Assembly: GCA_964036045.1 (NCBI GenBank)
Contig: OZ038383.1
Coordinates: 41,934,354-41,998,353, forward strand
DNA: 64,000 nt
Direction: 5' to 3'
DNA from: Eutreptiella sp. 'Long Island Sound 2002'
Taxonomy: Eukaryota; Euglenozoa; Euglenophyceae; Eutreptiales; Eutreptiaceae
The notes under the pieces are model-generated. The model had not been told where the DNA came from. It searched no databases and saw only the letters and a list, made by a program, of their open reading frames with translations. This document shows positions 1 through 11,450 of this stretch, piece after piece; the first letter of the stretch is position 1; every line of letters begins with the position of its first letter. The position numbers and the translations under genes were made by a program.

Positions 1-1289
1 CGCATGGGACGCCCCCCCAGGACCCTGAACCGCGCCTGGCCACAGGTCCTACCGCGACGACCCAGTGGCACACAGCCGCGCAACACCCCCCCGCAACACC
101 TGACGGTCCGACAAACCGACGAGACGGACGTGAACCTGCCCGACACATGCAACAGATGCCCGGAGAGTGGAGGCCAGCCTTCGCAACCCGTGGTGTCAAG
201 CACGCACGGAAACCCCACGACTTCCTCCTACAACCCCCCGGGCGAGGGCCACGCTTCTCGGACCCCGCGACCCACCTGCAGCAGGGAACGGGGCGGCGCC
301 ACGCCCGGACCCGTCCTCCCGCCTCACCCTCCTCTCCCGCGAGCCGGATCCACAAGGGGCCGGGCAAAGGGCCCGGCCAAATACGCGGAACCCGCGGCCA
401 GGCCGATAACCACAAGAATGTTAGCGAACCACCGGCAAGAGTATTACCGTCCAGGGCGAGCATCCGGAGATAAATGCACCGCGGGGACCAGCGCGCGCCT
501 CCTCCGGGGAGTTGAGCGCCTGGGACGTGTAAGGTTACGACACGTATAACCTATGCGAATGGTACGAGGGGCACACTCCCCGCAGACAGTTAACAGCGTC
601 CATGAGAGGGAGGGGGGCTGCAACACTGCCCGGTACTCCTGTCCTCCACAACCCTACCCGGGGCATGCGGGGGGCCACAAGCTCAACACACGGGGCCGCG
701 CCGACCCTCCTGCCAACAGGCACGGGTGTGTTACGCCGAGCCCAACCTCCACGTCGGACGGAGCGTCCCGACACCACAGCACAAGCCGAACCACCCTAAC
801 CATCCTAGCCACCACACCCAGCACCGTGACACAGACACACCACCTGAATGACCCGCAACGCAGGACACGAGAAGGCGCACGGCAGACAGACAGGCACGAG
901 CACGACCACAGCACGACCGAGCTGGAACAACACCCTGGGGCCCCCATGGGGAGCACAGGGACACACCGAGGGGGACCGGCGGGGCCTTGCCACCGACGGG
1001 GGGTGTACATATGAGTGGCACAAGCGAAACTGGAAGTACGGCTACGGAGCACCACGAAATACCGGATAATGGATTGTGCATGCAACACTGCCAGGGCGGG
1101 GCAGGGAACAGGGCACCGACAGGGGAAAATTTTTTTTACAGCGGTCCGACCACTTGTCATGGCTTTTCTCCCCCGCGGCGGGCAGGCAGCGCACAGTACA
1201 AACGTACCGTGCCGGCCCCACACACCTGGAACCGACCAACATCGCAACAAGCGGAACACCTGCACACAACAAATCCGACTGCGCGAACG

Positions 1290-2410
1290 CCGGCTGCGAC
1301 AACAAGGAACAAACGCCGAACAAACCAACCAAGAGGCGACTAACACGACCACACACCGCCAGAACCACTACAGCGGACGCAACGTGACCGTGAACGGAAC
1401 GCGCGCACACCGACCAGCGCCAAGCTGGCCGGGCGTGCATGGGCCGGTGCGAGAGCGACGTCCAACGAGCTAGCGACACCGTGGCGAGCCGCGCCCCCCA
1501 ACCACCATGGCCACAAACACAGAGGAACACTGTGACTCTACCGCTGCGGACGCGGCCCACGAACGTTCCGGAACTACACTACACGACACTTGTACAAACC
1601 AAGACGCAACAAACCGACGCAGACACAAACTTGCTGGCTAAACGGGCAGGATTCGACGATAAGACCACCGGCAGCAGCGCAACGGAACCCACACGAACCC
1701 AGCCGATAATGAGGCGGCCACGACAACCGCGCCGCAACCACACCACAGCTGCAGCCACCACTTGACCGTAAACAGACCACACGCAAGCCGGCCAACGCCG
1801 AACCAGCCAGGCGTGCACGGGTCGAAACGGAAAGGGCACCCAACGTGTTGGCAACACCGTGGTGCGCCACGCCCACCGACGACCGTACCCACGAACACAG
1901 CAGAACACCGCAACGCTGCCGATACAAACGCGACCAACCAACGGTAACAAACTACACAACACTACACTTGGACAAACCACGACGCCACTGACCAGCACCG
2001 ACACGGACATGCCGCCTGCATAAACAACATGCGGCGGAACGACCACCGGCAGCAGCGCAATGGAACCTACGCAAACCAAGCCGACCATGAGGCGGCCAAG
2101 ACGACCGCGAACCAACAACACCGCAGCTGCAGCCGCCACTTGACCGTAGACAGACCACACGCAAGCCGGCCAACACCAAACCAGCCAGGCGTGCACGGAT
2201 CGAAACGGGAACGGCGTCCAAAGGGTTGGTGACACCGCGGTGCGCCGCGCCCGCCGACGGCCATGCCCACGAACAAAACTTGGCTCTACCATCACGCAAC
2301 CGACCAACCTACATTAACAAACTACACCGCAACCGTACCATACGACCGACCAACCGGCCACAACGACCTACTTCGAACCCTCGGCCCCCCGGGAGAGCGC
2401 AACCTCGACC
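1290..2410. repeat. Diverged tandem repeat, period 378 bp, about 3 copies
   Basis: The landmark GACCGT starts at 1386, 1764 and 2142, exactly 378 bp apart each time. Copies 2 and 3 are clearly similar over most of the unit (the segment starting ACACGCAAGCCGGCCAAC is nearly identical). Copy 1 is more diverged. Since 378 is a multiple of 3, a minus-strand frame stays open with a 126-residue period; this looks like a by-product rather than a gene. Confidence 0.75.
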
Positions 2411-2815
2411 GAGACAGGAGGTGTGACTGTGCGCCACGGCATGCGAGTCCCGTAGCACGTGCTTCTTCAAGTCGCCTCACACCTACTGAAAACCAACCCA
2501 GGTGGGGGTGCCTGCAGGACAGGGCCTTTGGCCTGGCTCCCGGCCCCTGGGCCCCAGAATCCGGAGGTTGATGAGGATGTGCGGTGGGACCCTCCCCCAC
2601 GTATCATCCGCCCGAAGGAGAGGAATGTGAGACTTCGGTCGAACATGGGTTACCTCTCTGGGCATAACCCGCTGTAGGGTACTGCTCGCGGCGACCGCGC
2701 CCTTCCCCCATGTGGGGGAGCCGCTTTGTCGGGGCACGTGCAGTAGGGCCGTGGGTGGGTGAGCAAAAACCCCTTGGTAAGTCCCCCCTGCGGGGCAACC
2801 CCAGTCCCGAGTCGA

Positions 2816-2834
2816 CCTACCTACCTACCTACCT
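2816..2834. repeat. (CCTA)n microsatellite, possible LINE tail
   Basis: About 4.75 copies of CCTA. Both LINE 3' ends of the A/B family finish in (TTAC)n, so this tract may mark the 3' end of an element lying to its left. Confidence 0.6.
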
Positions 2835-2873
2835 GTGGTGGTTTCCCACCGTGCCAGGATAGCATACCGTCAC

Positions 2874-3057
2874 CTAGGCTTTTAGGGGGGGAAAAACTCC
2901 CAGAATACTCCTCAAATGCTCTTTTTGAACCCCATGGGGTAGATTGTATTGGACTTCGGCCCTAAACACTTGATCCGTAGATTTCACGACTATTGCTGAT
3001 AGTTTCTTCCCGCTTGCTGCCGCAGATGTCACTTTTTTTGACACCAATGATGTTGAC
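2874..3057 (+). repeat. Left terminal inverted repeat of transposon T
   Basis: About 184 bp that match, as reverse complement, 19163-19348. Both ends terminate in CTAGGCTTTT followed by a G run and carry the shared inner landmark CCAATGATGTTGAC. A few mismatches and length differences in the G run are visible. Confidence 0.8.
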
Positions 3058-3592
3058 ATGCAACTTAACCTGCATTTTGCTGGTCAACCTGCTGGCTGCA
3101 TGCTTTGATGTCTGTGATCTACATACTTCGTTACGTATGGAAGTCCTTGTGTTCATCCATAACCCAAAGGTACTTTTCTCCTTTTTCGTGCAGCAAAGAC
3201 CTTCAGGTCCCGCTTCTAGGAACCCAGGACACAATGAGATGCAACTTATCATGCATGTTGCATGACAATTAACATCTCATTACCATGGTTTCATTGCTGT
3301 CGCATAAAGCACTGCCAGAGTCCCTAGATTGCATGGGGAGGCCTGGCTGTCCACCTGTCTCATCAGGATGGCAGATTCCGTAGATAACATGCATGAGTAG
3401 CATGTGTATTGACTTGAGGAATAAGTTAACGCGCATCAATCGCCATAACGCGTCCGCCAGCGCCTGGAGGGGTGTCACAGTTGATCTGTGAATGAATGAA
3501 CTAACAGGTATTTCCCAAATTTCTAATGAAAGAAAAAGTGTCTGCAAATAACTACATCTTTCGTAGTGTATACTTGATGGTTCTTTTTTCAG

Positions 3593-4389
3593 ATTCGCTG
3601 TGTATCGTGCCTCGTGCAGGTTAACTCGCGTGTCGGTGCAAATGGCCTGATTCACTCAGAAACCACGCCAAAAAGGGGCAAGAAAGAGCGATCCGTCGAG
3701 CATGACGCTTCCTCTGAGGTATGCAATAACTGACGGCGACAAGAATGGCATCGGCGTTGTGTGTCCACCTTTCATGAGTTCTGCTTGCCACTTATCATGT
3801 ACTGTGCGGCTCAACATGCGTGTCAACAGCCGGAGTCACGAGCGGTTTATGCAGAGAAGTCCGAGCGGCAGGACAGTTCAAGCCGTGCTCCAGACGACTT
3901 TGTTGCGGTTTTGTGTGCTTTTATATTGTAGTAAAGCACTGTGTGGCGCGTTCGCTGTTGGTGAAGTGCCAGTTATCGCGTTTTTTGCGTGTCACGATGC
4001 GTCTCATGTTCGAACTCATTACTCATGCGCGGTTGGACAGCAGTCTTCTTGCCTGCTGTCTCAGAGTGCGGCCGTGAATGCACCATCAGAGCCTTCGGAA
4101 CCCTCGCAAGATAATGCAGATCTGGACGATGGGGATGTGGATTCAGAAAGTGAAGACCAGGCAGAAGAAGAGGAGTCTGATTCTGATGAGCCGCAGGAAG
4201 AAGAACTGAGTTCAGCAGATGTGCACCTTGCAGATGCCGCAAAAGCTGCTATTACTCTTCAAGAGGGTGCAGTGTTGGGGAGTCTTCGCAAGCAAAAAGG
4301 AGAGAAGTGGATACAAGAGGCGGGTGATGCTCTTGCAGTACTCGATGGCCAGCGATCTTCCTCTCTTCGCAGTTATCTGGAGTCTGGAC
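3593..4389 (+). pseudogene. Transposon T acidic protein gene, 5' part, truncated by LINE A
   Basis: Same gene as 17271-18870. The putative exon starts after TTCTTTTTTCAG at 3592. The acidic stretch rich in D, E and S lies around 4100-4230. The coding sequence breaks off at 4389, where LINE A sequence starts and the frame runs on into LINE DNA to a stop near 4514. This copy lacks the roughly 190-bp internal duplication found in the right-hand copy. Function unknown; no catalytic motif is visible. Confidence 0.5.
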
Positions 4390-4432
4390 CACGAGTGCCA
4401 CGGGGGCTGCAGACCAAGGGATCACGGACCTG

Positions 4433-5587
4433 GTGCAGGACGGACACAGGTGGTGGGTTTTGGAACCCAGGGGGGATAGGCGCGAAGCGGTGGTGTATAC
4501 GGCGGCGCCGTTGAAGAGGGTGGAGCACCCGCTCATGCGGTGGGTCGGGGAGGTGGAAGAGGTGCGGGTTGAAAGAATGGAGGAGGTACGCGAGATGGCC
4601 GTCCTACGGGTGTTGGAGTCGCAAATGGATAGGTGTGCGGAGGCGGAAGAAGCGAAAGATATAAGGGAACAGATCCGGTTGGCATTGGAGTGGGTGACCA
4701 GCAGCGGGGGAGGGGAGCAGCCGAGGTGGATCGTGGCACCCGGGACGAAGGACGGGCACAGGAAGGAGGCATCGGAGAGAGCGAGAAGGCTCACGGAGGG
4801 GGCCAGGAAGCAAGGCCTGGAGGTGGAAGACGATCAGGGGGGGGGGAGGCCAAGTAGGTGGAGGGGGATGCGGAGGGGGAGAGGGGGACAAATGCGGTTC
4901 ATAGTGGGGGATGGGGATGGTGAGGAGGAACGAGACTAAAGGGGGCAGCACCAAGCGCGGGGAGTGGAAGGCCGGGAGCCGGGGCTGGCAGCAGGCGGGC
5001 GGGAAGACAGAGAGGAGGGAGAAGAAGGGGTGGAAGAGAGAGAAGCGGAGGGAGGAGGGCAGGAGAGTGTTGGAGATAGGGTGGAGGAGGGGAGCAATGG
5101 GGAGGGGACAGGAGAGGGAAGTGAGAGGGAAGGCGGCAAGCGGGGGAGAGAGGCGGACGAGCAGGATCTGCACGCAGAACAGCAGCAGGAGGGGGAAGGG
5201 GAAGGGAGGCCAAGAAGGAAACGGGCGAGGGGAGTCAGGTACGGGGAGGAGCAGCGGGGCCGTGAAGAGCAGGGGGCGGTGCAGGGAGGGATGACAGTGT
5301 ATGGTCCGCACAAGGTGAGTGGGAAGTGGAGGAGGTATCAGGGAACAGTGGAGGAGATGATCGAACAACAAGATCGCAAGGGGCATGTGACGAGGGCAGC
5401 CAACGTGCAGTGGGAGGATCAGGGGGAGGGGGATGAGGAGAGACTGCCGTACCCGGTGGAAAGGTTGCAGGTATGCCCGCAAGGTAGGGAGATGGAAATA
5501 CACGGGCAGCTCGTTCCAGAGCAGGAGGTGAGAGAATTGGAAGGAGAAGAGGTGTCGACGGGGGGGAAGAACAAGAAGAGGAAGTGA
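4433..5587 (+). pseudogene. LINE A ORF1 (gag-like position), one in-frame stop
   Basis: About 384 codons in one frame, broken by a TAA at 4937-4939 and ending with TGA at 5585-5587. The first part (to about 4900) has charged, helix-prone sequence. The middle is extremely rich in E, G, R and K and looks disordered. The last 110 residues (about 5290-5587) are of more normal composition and end in a basic KNKKRK. No zinc knuckle or RRM is recognisable, so calling it ORF1/gag rests on its position before the EN-RT frame. ORF2 starts 6 nt after the stop, which would suit termination-reinitiation. Confidence 0.5.
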
Positions 5588-5593
5588 CAATTA

Positions 5594-6499
5594 ATGAAGC
5601 GGGGGGCGGCCAGGAAGAAGAAGAAAGAAGCCAGACGAAGACAGGGGGGAAGGAGCAAAGGGGAAGGAAAAGGCACGACAGACAACGGGGATCTGCGAGT
5701 GGATCGGGAGGGCAGGTGGCAACGCATGAAGTTGTACACCCATAATGACCCCGCGGCACTGTATCGGGCGGACAAGGCAGCGTGGCAGCAGATGAAGCTG
5801 CATGAGGCGGACCCCGACTTGGTGGTGTACCAGGAGATAAGGTTGCAGGGGAAGGACAACGTCGTGTGCGCGCAGATGTACGACAAGGAGGGGAGAGAGT
5901 ACCAGCGGGAGTGGGCGCAGGGGGTGCCGCTGTTGGTGCGCAGAGGGCTCAGCGTTGTGCATCACAAGAAAGTGGGAGCGAGGGGACGAAGGGCGGTGTA
6001 TGATGTGGCGACGGAGCATGGACAGGTAGTCATCATCAACTGCCATGTCCCACATGGGAGGAGGGTCAAGGAGTATGTGGCGCAGCTGAGGATGGAGTAC
6101 ATCAGGGCGCTGGAGAGGGGGCCAGTCATCGTGGTTGGAGACTTCAACTACGATCCCCGGAGGAGGGGCGCGGAGACGGAGGTGGACCGCGAGGTGCGGA
6201 AGTTTGTGGAGGAAATGAGGCTGCAGGATGTGTCGTACAGTGGAGCGCCGGGCCCCTCAGACTACCCGGCACCGGAAGGCAGCGCGCCGTCGCAGATAGA
6301 TGCGGTGTACGCGGACCCCAGCTCGGTCAAGGGGGTGACGGCGGGATATATGGTGGAGCCGGAAGAAATGCAGGACAGGGAGGGGCATTGCCCCATGATG
6401 GTGACCGTGGATGTGAAGGTGGGGGAGCCCGGGGACGAACAGGAGGATGAGCAGGGGTCGGACCAGGAAGGCGTCAGCCTGCCGCCAATGGTGAAGTAG
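5594..6499 (+). CDS. LINE A ORF2 N-terminus: APE-type endonuclease domain
   Basis: This domain nicks the target DNA that primes reverse transcription. After a basic leader of about 45 residues come the exonuclease-endonuclease-phosphatase motifs: VVYQEIRL near 5822, VVIINCHVPH near 6028, VIVVGDFNYDP near 6125-6157, QIDAVYADP near 6290, and a terminal GHCP at 6382-6393 in place of the usual S-D-H. The ATG at 5594 is chosen because it follows the ORF1 stop by 6 nt. The open frame ends at TAG 6497-6499, but the same frame continues downstream as the EN-RT linker, so the stop looks like a mutation inside ORF2. Confidence 0.8.
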   Translation: MKRGAARKKKKEARRRQGGRSKGEGKGTTDNGDLRVDREGRWQRMKLYTHNDPAALYRADKAAWQQMKLHEADPDLVVYQEIRLQGKDNVVCAQMYDKEGREYQREWAQGVPLLVRRGLSVVHHKKVGARGRRAVYDVATEHGQVVIINCHVPHGRRVKEYVAQLRMEYIRALERGPVIVVGDFNYDPRRRGAETEVDREVRKFVEEMRLQDVSYSGAPGPSDYPAPEGSAPSQIDAVYADPSSVKGVTAGYMVEPEEMQDREGHCPMMVTVDVKVGEPGDEQEDEQGSDQEGVSLPPMVK

Positions 6500-9400
6500 C
6501 CGGAGGAGGGGGACGAGAGGTGGCAACAGTGGGGGCAGCGGGTACGCGCCGAAATGAGGCAGGGGAAACAGGTGCATCAAGCCATGAGGAGGGCAGCGCG
6601 GATATGAGGGTTTACCAAGCAAGGGGGGGAGTCGCAGGCACAGCCCAAGCTGCAAAGGCTGGTGGCCACCCTGAGGAAACGGCAGCACGAGGAGGTCGAG
6701 GCAAGGGCGTGGGAAGAGGGGACGGAGTGGCAAACGGAGGTGACACAGGCGAAGAAAAGGGTGCGAACAGCGAGGAGGGCTGTGGAGGAGGAACACGAGA
6801 GGATATACCAGAAAGTGGTGGCGGAGCATGAGCGGTACATGGAGAGGGCGGTACCGTACAAGTCGCTACGGTAGATCAGAGAGCTCACTGAGGCTGGAAA
6901 ACCAAAGGAAATCAGGGCGGTAAGACTGCAGTGTGGCAGGGTCACTGGCAACAAAAAGGAGGTGCTTGAGGAGGTGGCGCAGAGGTTCAGGAGGCAGCAC
7001 AACCAGGGGCAGCAGGAGCTCAGCGGGATCACAAGGAGAATGGTAAGGGCGTTGCCGCGGGTGTTCACAGCGGAGCAGAGCGAGGACATACACCGCAGCA
7101 GGATGACGCTAGGGGAAATCAAGGAGGCAGTGAAGGCTCTCAAGGGAAAAAAGAGCCCGGGAGTGGACCAGCTGGTGGCGGAGGCGTACCAGCACCTAGA
7201 GGCGCCGGAGCTGGATGGTCTAGTGGGGAGGGTCACGGAGGTGTTGCGCACAGGCGAGCTACCAAGGGAATGGGGGGGCAAGGTGCGGCCCCTGTACAAG
7301 AAGGGGCATGACCTCAGGCCGGGGAACTGGAGACCAATATGCTGTGCCGTCACAGAGGCCAAGCTGGTCTGGATGGTGATCTTCGGGAGGATACAGCGGC
7401 GGCTGTATGCAGCGGGGGTCGTACCGGACAATATGTGGGGGTCAGTGCCGGGTAGGTCCACACAGGAAGCAAGCTTCCTGTACGATGTGTACCTCGATGA
7501 TGAGGACCTAGAGGCGTTCATGGCGTCTGTGGACGTGAAGGGGGCGTTCCCCAACACGCCGCATAGGCTCATAGAGGAGGTGTGGGAACAGCTAGGACTC
7601 CCATCTGGTGACTTCGTGGAAAAGTACCTGCGCTCAAGGAGGTACACGGTCGCCACGGGGAAGGGCTGTACGGAGTGGGTAACCCCAGGCAGCGGGGTGC
7701 CACAAGGCGGGGCGGAGGGCCCATTCCTGTACTTGCTGGCCATGCTCCCCCTGATGAGTTGGATAGCGCAGGAATATCCACAACTGGCGAGGGCGCCACA
7801 CACGTCGCCGGCGCAGGCGTATGTGGATGATGCGGTACCCATGGCGCGGGATGAAAAGGCCCAACAGGTGGTACAGGACCTGATGCAGAGGTACGGGAGA
7901 CATAACCACCTTGTCTGGAGCGCGGAGAAGTCAGCGGTTCTGAGGAGGGGTGGAGAGGAGGGCATGGCGCTGGATGTAGGAGACGGAGTGGCATGGCTGG
8001 AGACGGCAGAGGAAGCGGTGGTGCTGGGACATGTGCAGGCCATGAAGGCGAGGGGGGTCAGGCTACCTGACAAATTAGTCCGGGGGTTCAGGGCAATGCT
8101 GGTGGTCCTGCGGCAAGACCCCCCGTCAGTGCAGACGACCCTGTACTACCTGCGGGCGGTGCTCAATGCGGCGGTAGGGTACCAGGGGATGCACCTCCTG
8201 TACTGGAGGGAGCAGGCGGAGGAGGTGGAGGGAGAAGTGCGGAGGCTCATCAGAGGGTATGAGGGGATACCCGCAGAGGTGCCGTGGTGCGTGTTGCGGT
8301 CGCCGACGGCCTACTATGGAGAAGGGATGCCCACGGCGGGGGAGGCGTACAGGGCACACACGGCGAGAACGCTGAGCAGGATGTGCCACAATCAGGAAGA
8401 GGTGGTGAGACGGGTGTGCTCTCACGCGGTCGCAGAGGTTCAGAAGGAGGAGAACATGTGCCCGCGCTATGTGTGGCACCGGCGAAGACGGTTGGCGGCG
8501 GGGAAGAAGGAGCGCATGTGGCGTGCCCTACAGGCAGTGTTGACGGGGGATAAACATGTGCGGGCAACCAACAGGACGTGCGGTAGGCGGGGACCAATCC
8601 TGGCTCTGGACACCAACTTCGGGGCGGCGGCACATGGGACAGTATGGTGGATCAGGAAGGAAGGAGTGAGCATGGAGGTGCTGCACGTGCGCAGGAAGGA
8701 TATGAAGGAATACAAGAAGGCGGGGCTGCACCATGCGGAGTTCTATCGGGACACCAGGGTGGTGGAATGGGGTGTATACAGGTGGATGATGAGGAGAGCA
8801 CGAGGACAAGAGGACTGCACAAGGTGGAGCAGGAGGATGCGCACGATGTGGAACGAGTGGGTAGCGCTGTGGGGGATCCAGCAGAGGAAGCCAAGATGCG
8901 GGAGGGGAGAGGGGGCGCAGCAAGAGAGAGTGGTGCTGGACAGGGGGGAGAGGGACAAGGCCGGACCGGGCATACTGTTGTGTGCGCCGCTGGGACTCAA
9001 CGGGCCGAGGGGGAAGGTACAGAGTGCGGCCGGGCAGTGGTATGATGTCCATGCAGATATGTTCCGGAAAGACAACATCCCGGAAGGGGCAGGACAGGGG
9101 GACCAGTGCTGGAGGTGCACCAAGGAGGCGGGGCAAATCCCGTGGCCAGTCCTACGAATGATGGCGTGGGCGTTCCCGAACGCGACCATGCGCACTACGG
9201 ACACCAGGGGGCAGTGTCGGGGGCCGGTGCTGCGGCTGCCCAAGGAGGAGCGGGAGGATGAGGAGGCCCAGGGGGACGTGGAGGTCTGGTGGGGAGAGGA
9301 AAAGGAGAGGAAAAGAACAGGGGTCCAGTTGGGATGGGACACAGTGCGGGGACTACAAGAACAGGATGATGGAGTGGCGTTGAGTTTCCGGATGACAGAC

Positions 9401-9625
9401 ACGGGGAGGCCCGACGAGGAGGCGCCCATAGTGCCCGTGGGCCACAAGTGTGGAGAGAGTGCGAGGAGGATCAGGCTGACGGCCCACGGGCTGCCAGCAG
9501 ACAGGGTATGGTACTTGGTTCTGGTACAAGCATACCTGGAGCATGGCAGGGCGAAAGGGGACAGGGCATGGTGTCACGGAGTGGTGGTGACGAAGGGATG
9601 GAAGGCCAGGACGGACAATAAGTGA
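6500..9625 (+). pseudogene. LINE A ORF2 middle: linker and reverse transcriptase
   Basis: Same frame as the endonuclease. The linker (6500-6961) has in-frame stops at 6605-6607 (TGA) and 6872-6874 (TAG) but otherwise reads as continuous helical protein. The RT core follows: LYKKGHDLRPGNWRPIC near 7290-7340, catalytic motif A SVDVKGAF near 7527-7550, motif B GVPQGGAEGP near 7697-7726, and motif C YVDD at 7820-7831. All three catalytic aspartates are present. About 500 further residues form the thumb and connection region. The frame ends at TGA 9623-9625; LINE B has TGG at the same codon, so this stop is a point mutation. Confidence 0.85.
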
Positions 9626-10168
9626 GCAGTGTACAGAGGGGTGAGAGATCTAAGCATCAGGGATGGGGTACCAGAGTATGGCATTGGGAGACACAAAGTG
9701 TACTGCCACTACCCGAGGGAGGTGGTGCGCATACCGGAGCCCACGAAGGAGAGGGTGGTGCTATTTCTGGACGGGTCCGGGGTGGAAGGACAGCCGCCCA
9801 AGGCGGGGGCAGCGGCGATAAGGTTCAAGGGGGTGGGACAGGTGACGGAGAGTGTGGTGGAAAAGATGGTGTACCGAGCAGCGTCCCATGGAGAGGTGCA
9901 GGCGGTGGCGGACGTGGTTGGGGAGATAGGGGAGGACGTACGGGAAGTGTGGATGGTGGTGGCCGCGGAGACGGACATGGCGTCCCTCAGGAAACTGGCC
10001 AGCCGGCCACTGCATGAGGCCCTGGGCACGGGACTGTCGTCACAGGTGTACGCGATATGGCACCGGCTGGAGATGAAGAAAGTGCCCCTGGTCATACACC
10101 TGGTGAAACAGGAGTTGCACAGGGCGGGAGTGGAAAATCATGAGGCGGATGGGGCGGCGCAAGGGTAA
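9626..10168 (+). pseudogene. LINE A ORF2: RNase H domain
   Basis: RNase H removes the RNA template during retrotransposition. It is read in the RT frame immediately after the TGA at 9625. Visible motifs: FLDGSG with the first acidic residue at 9770-9772, GEVQAV near 9889, VAAETD near 9958-9978, and the C-terminal box NHEADGAAQ near 10135-10160, which replaces the familiar GNxxAD. It matches LINE B 39052-39629. The frame stops at TAA 10166-10168, because a one-base shift in this copy moves the following protein into the next frame. Confidence 0.75.
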
Positions 10169-11077
10169 GGAGCAGGAACCAGAGTGGAGGGTGCCAGAGA
10201 GCAAGGAGCACCTCCACTTGGTGCATATACCTCCAAGGGTCAGGGAAGAGGAGAAGGCCAGGTGGGTGGTGGAGGGGGACAGAGGCAAGCAGGAACTAAG
10301 GGTGTATCCACAGCCGGTGCACATGCTAGCTCAAGTACGAGGGGGGCCGGAGGTGGTAGAGCTGAACGAGTACTTGCAGGGCAAGGTGGGACAGCGGGTC
10401 CACTACCCCAATGTGCTGAGGCCAGAATCGCTGCCCAAAGGCTGCAGACCAGAAGGCTGCAGGCAACCACGGGGCAGGTGCCGGTGCGTGAAACAATCAT
10501 GAGGTGGTACAGACATAAGGGTATGGACCTCCCGGAGGAGTACATGAGATGCCACTGTGACCAAGGGCAAGAAACATACGAGCACTTCATGCGCTGTGCA
10601 CAGTATAAGGGGATCGAGGAACCACTGGTTTTGGATCAGGACGTCCCGTTGCTCAAGAAGGGTGCAAGAGGCAGAAGCGCGGTGGAGAGAGAGCTGGGGA
10701 AAGAAGGGCACCGCAAGGGACTGTGGCACATGGTGATAGTGAAACCGCTGTGGCGGGCACTCCAGGAGCATACAGTGGCACCGGAGACCATGGCGCACAG
10801 GCTGTGGCGGCGTACGGTGAAACATCTCCAGGAACGCATGGCGTGCAGAGAGACACAGTTGGAGGCGCGGGCGGACGACATGCGTGATCCAGTCACCAAG
10901 CAGGTGGAGATGGCGTTGATCAGGTACAACCCAAAAATCACGGAGATGGAAGTACGGAGGCGGCCAGATTGGCGGCCAAGGCGGTCAGGGGGAGAGACGG
11001 GAATGGAGGACAGAGAGGGAGACGAGCAGAGGGACCGCCTGATGGCACGCAGACGAAGGATAATCCGGCGGATATGA
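10169..11077 (+). pseudogene. LINE A ORF2 C-terminus with CCHC-like knuckle
   Basis: Protein-like sequence runs first in the +1 frame (about 10165-10440, WRVPESKEHLHLVHIPPR), then returns to the ORF2 frame for VRETIMRWYRHKGMDLPEEY. LINE B carries the same protein without a frame change, so LINE A has two compensating indels, near 10165 and 10440. A knuckle of the form C-x-C-...-H-x3-C (CHCDQGQETYEHFMRC, near 10550-10600) resembles the C-terminal zinc motif common in LINE ORF2 proteins. A basic tail rich in R ends at TGA 11075-11077. Confidence 0.65.
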
Positions 11078-11162
11078 GGGCAGAACAGGTGTACGGTTTC
11101 ACCGCTCAGGGGGACGTCAGGAAGGGGACCGGAGGGAAAGGGACAGTAGAAGCGCCCGTCGC

Positions 11163-11393
11163 ATGAACTGGAGCGACCGGGACTGGGCACACAGAGTCGT
11201 AGGGCGGAGCAAGAAGCGGGGTGATATGACGAGGGGAAAGCGAAGCGGGGACGAGGACGACGACAGTGCAGACTGGAACGAGGCCGAGGCCCACCAGGCG
11301 AAGTCCTCGGAGCGCGGGGGAGAAGACGTGGAAGAGGAGCCGCAGGTGTACCCAGAGCACCACACACGTAGGGCGCGCGAACAGCAGGGGTAA
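11163..11393 (+). CDS. Small charged ORF between ORF2 and ORF3 of LINE A
   Basis: A 76-codon frame with ATG at 11163, rich in D, E, R and K, with no recognisable domain. It may be the original start of ORF3, displaced by a frameshift, since ORF3 proper has no strong upstream start. The matching interval in LINE B is about 400 bp longer and degenerate. Weakly supported. Confidence 0.25.
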   Translation: MNWSDRDWAHRVVGRSKKRGDMTRGKRSGDEDDDSADWNEAEAHQAKSSERGGEDVEEEPQVYPEHHTRRAREQQG

Positions 11394-11450
11394 AGGGCGT
11401 GGGAGGTGGGGGAAAACTGCGACAGGGCGCAGGGCTCAGGCGTGATCCCA

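Larger units (their letters stand above)
1..2836. other. GC-rich region without recognisable gene; possible 3' part of a non-LTR element
   Basis: No recognisable protein domain is present. Several frames are open only because the DNA is GC-rich. The stretch holds a diverged 378-bp tandem repeat (about 1290-2410) and ends in a (CCTA)n tract, 38 bp before the terminus of transposon T. The LINEs in this window also end in a tetranucleotide tail and carry tandem repeats in a long 3' non-coding region. By analogy this may be the 3' end of another plus-strand LINE; that is inference only. From 2410 to 2815 I see nothing else. Confidence 0.35.
2874..4389 (+). mobile_element. Transposon T, left part (TIR plus 5' portion of its gene)
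   Basis: Begins with CTAGGCTTTT and a terminal sequence that recurs inverted at 19163-19348. From 3553 to 4389 it is about 93-95% identical by eye to 17231-18256, in the same orientation. At 4389/4390 the similarity stops and LINE A begins. With 17231-19348 it can be read as one TIR element interrupted by LINE A, or as two truncated copies joined by the LINE. No transposase is recognisable. From 3058 to 3592 I see only non-coding sequence ending in a pyrimidine-rich stretch before an AG acceptor. I found no matching target-site duplication next to the outer ends. Confidence 0.6.

Noticed and set aside
1579-2307. 242-codon minus-strand frame with membrane-like sequence
   Set aside because: It spans two units of a 378-bp tandem repeat, has no known domain, and its hydrophobic look follows from GC-rich antisense codons.
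4604-5590. Long proline- and leucine-rich minus-strand frames opposite LINE A (also 6577-8073, 10636-11799, 13325-14679)
   Set aside because: They are antisense shadows of purine-rich sense ORFs with recognisable EN, RT and ORF3/4 domains.
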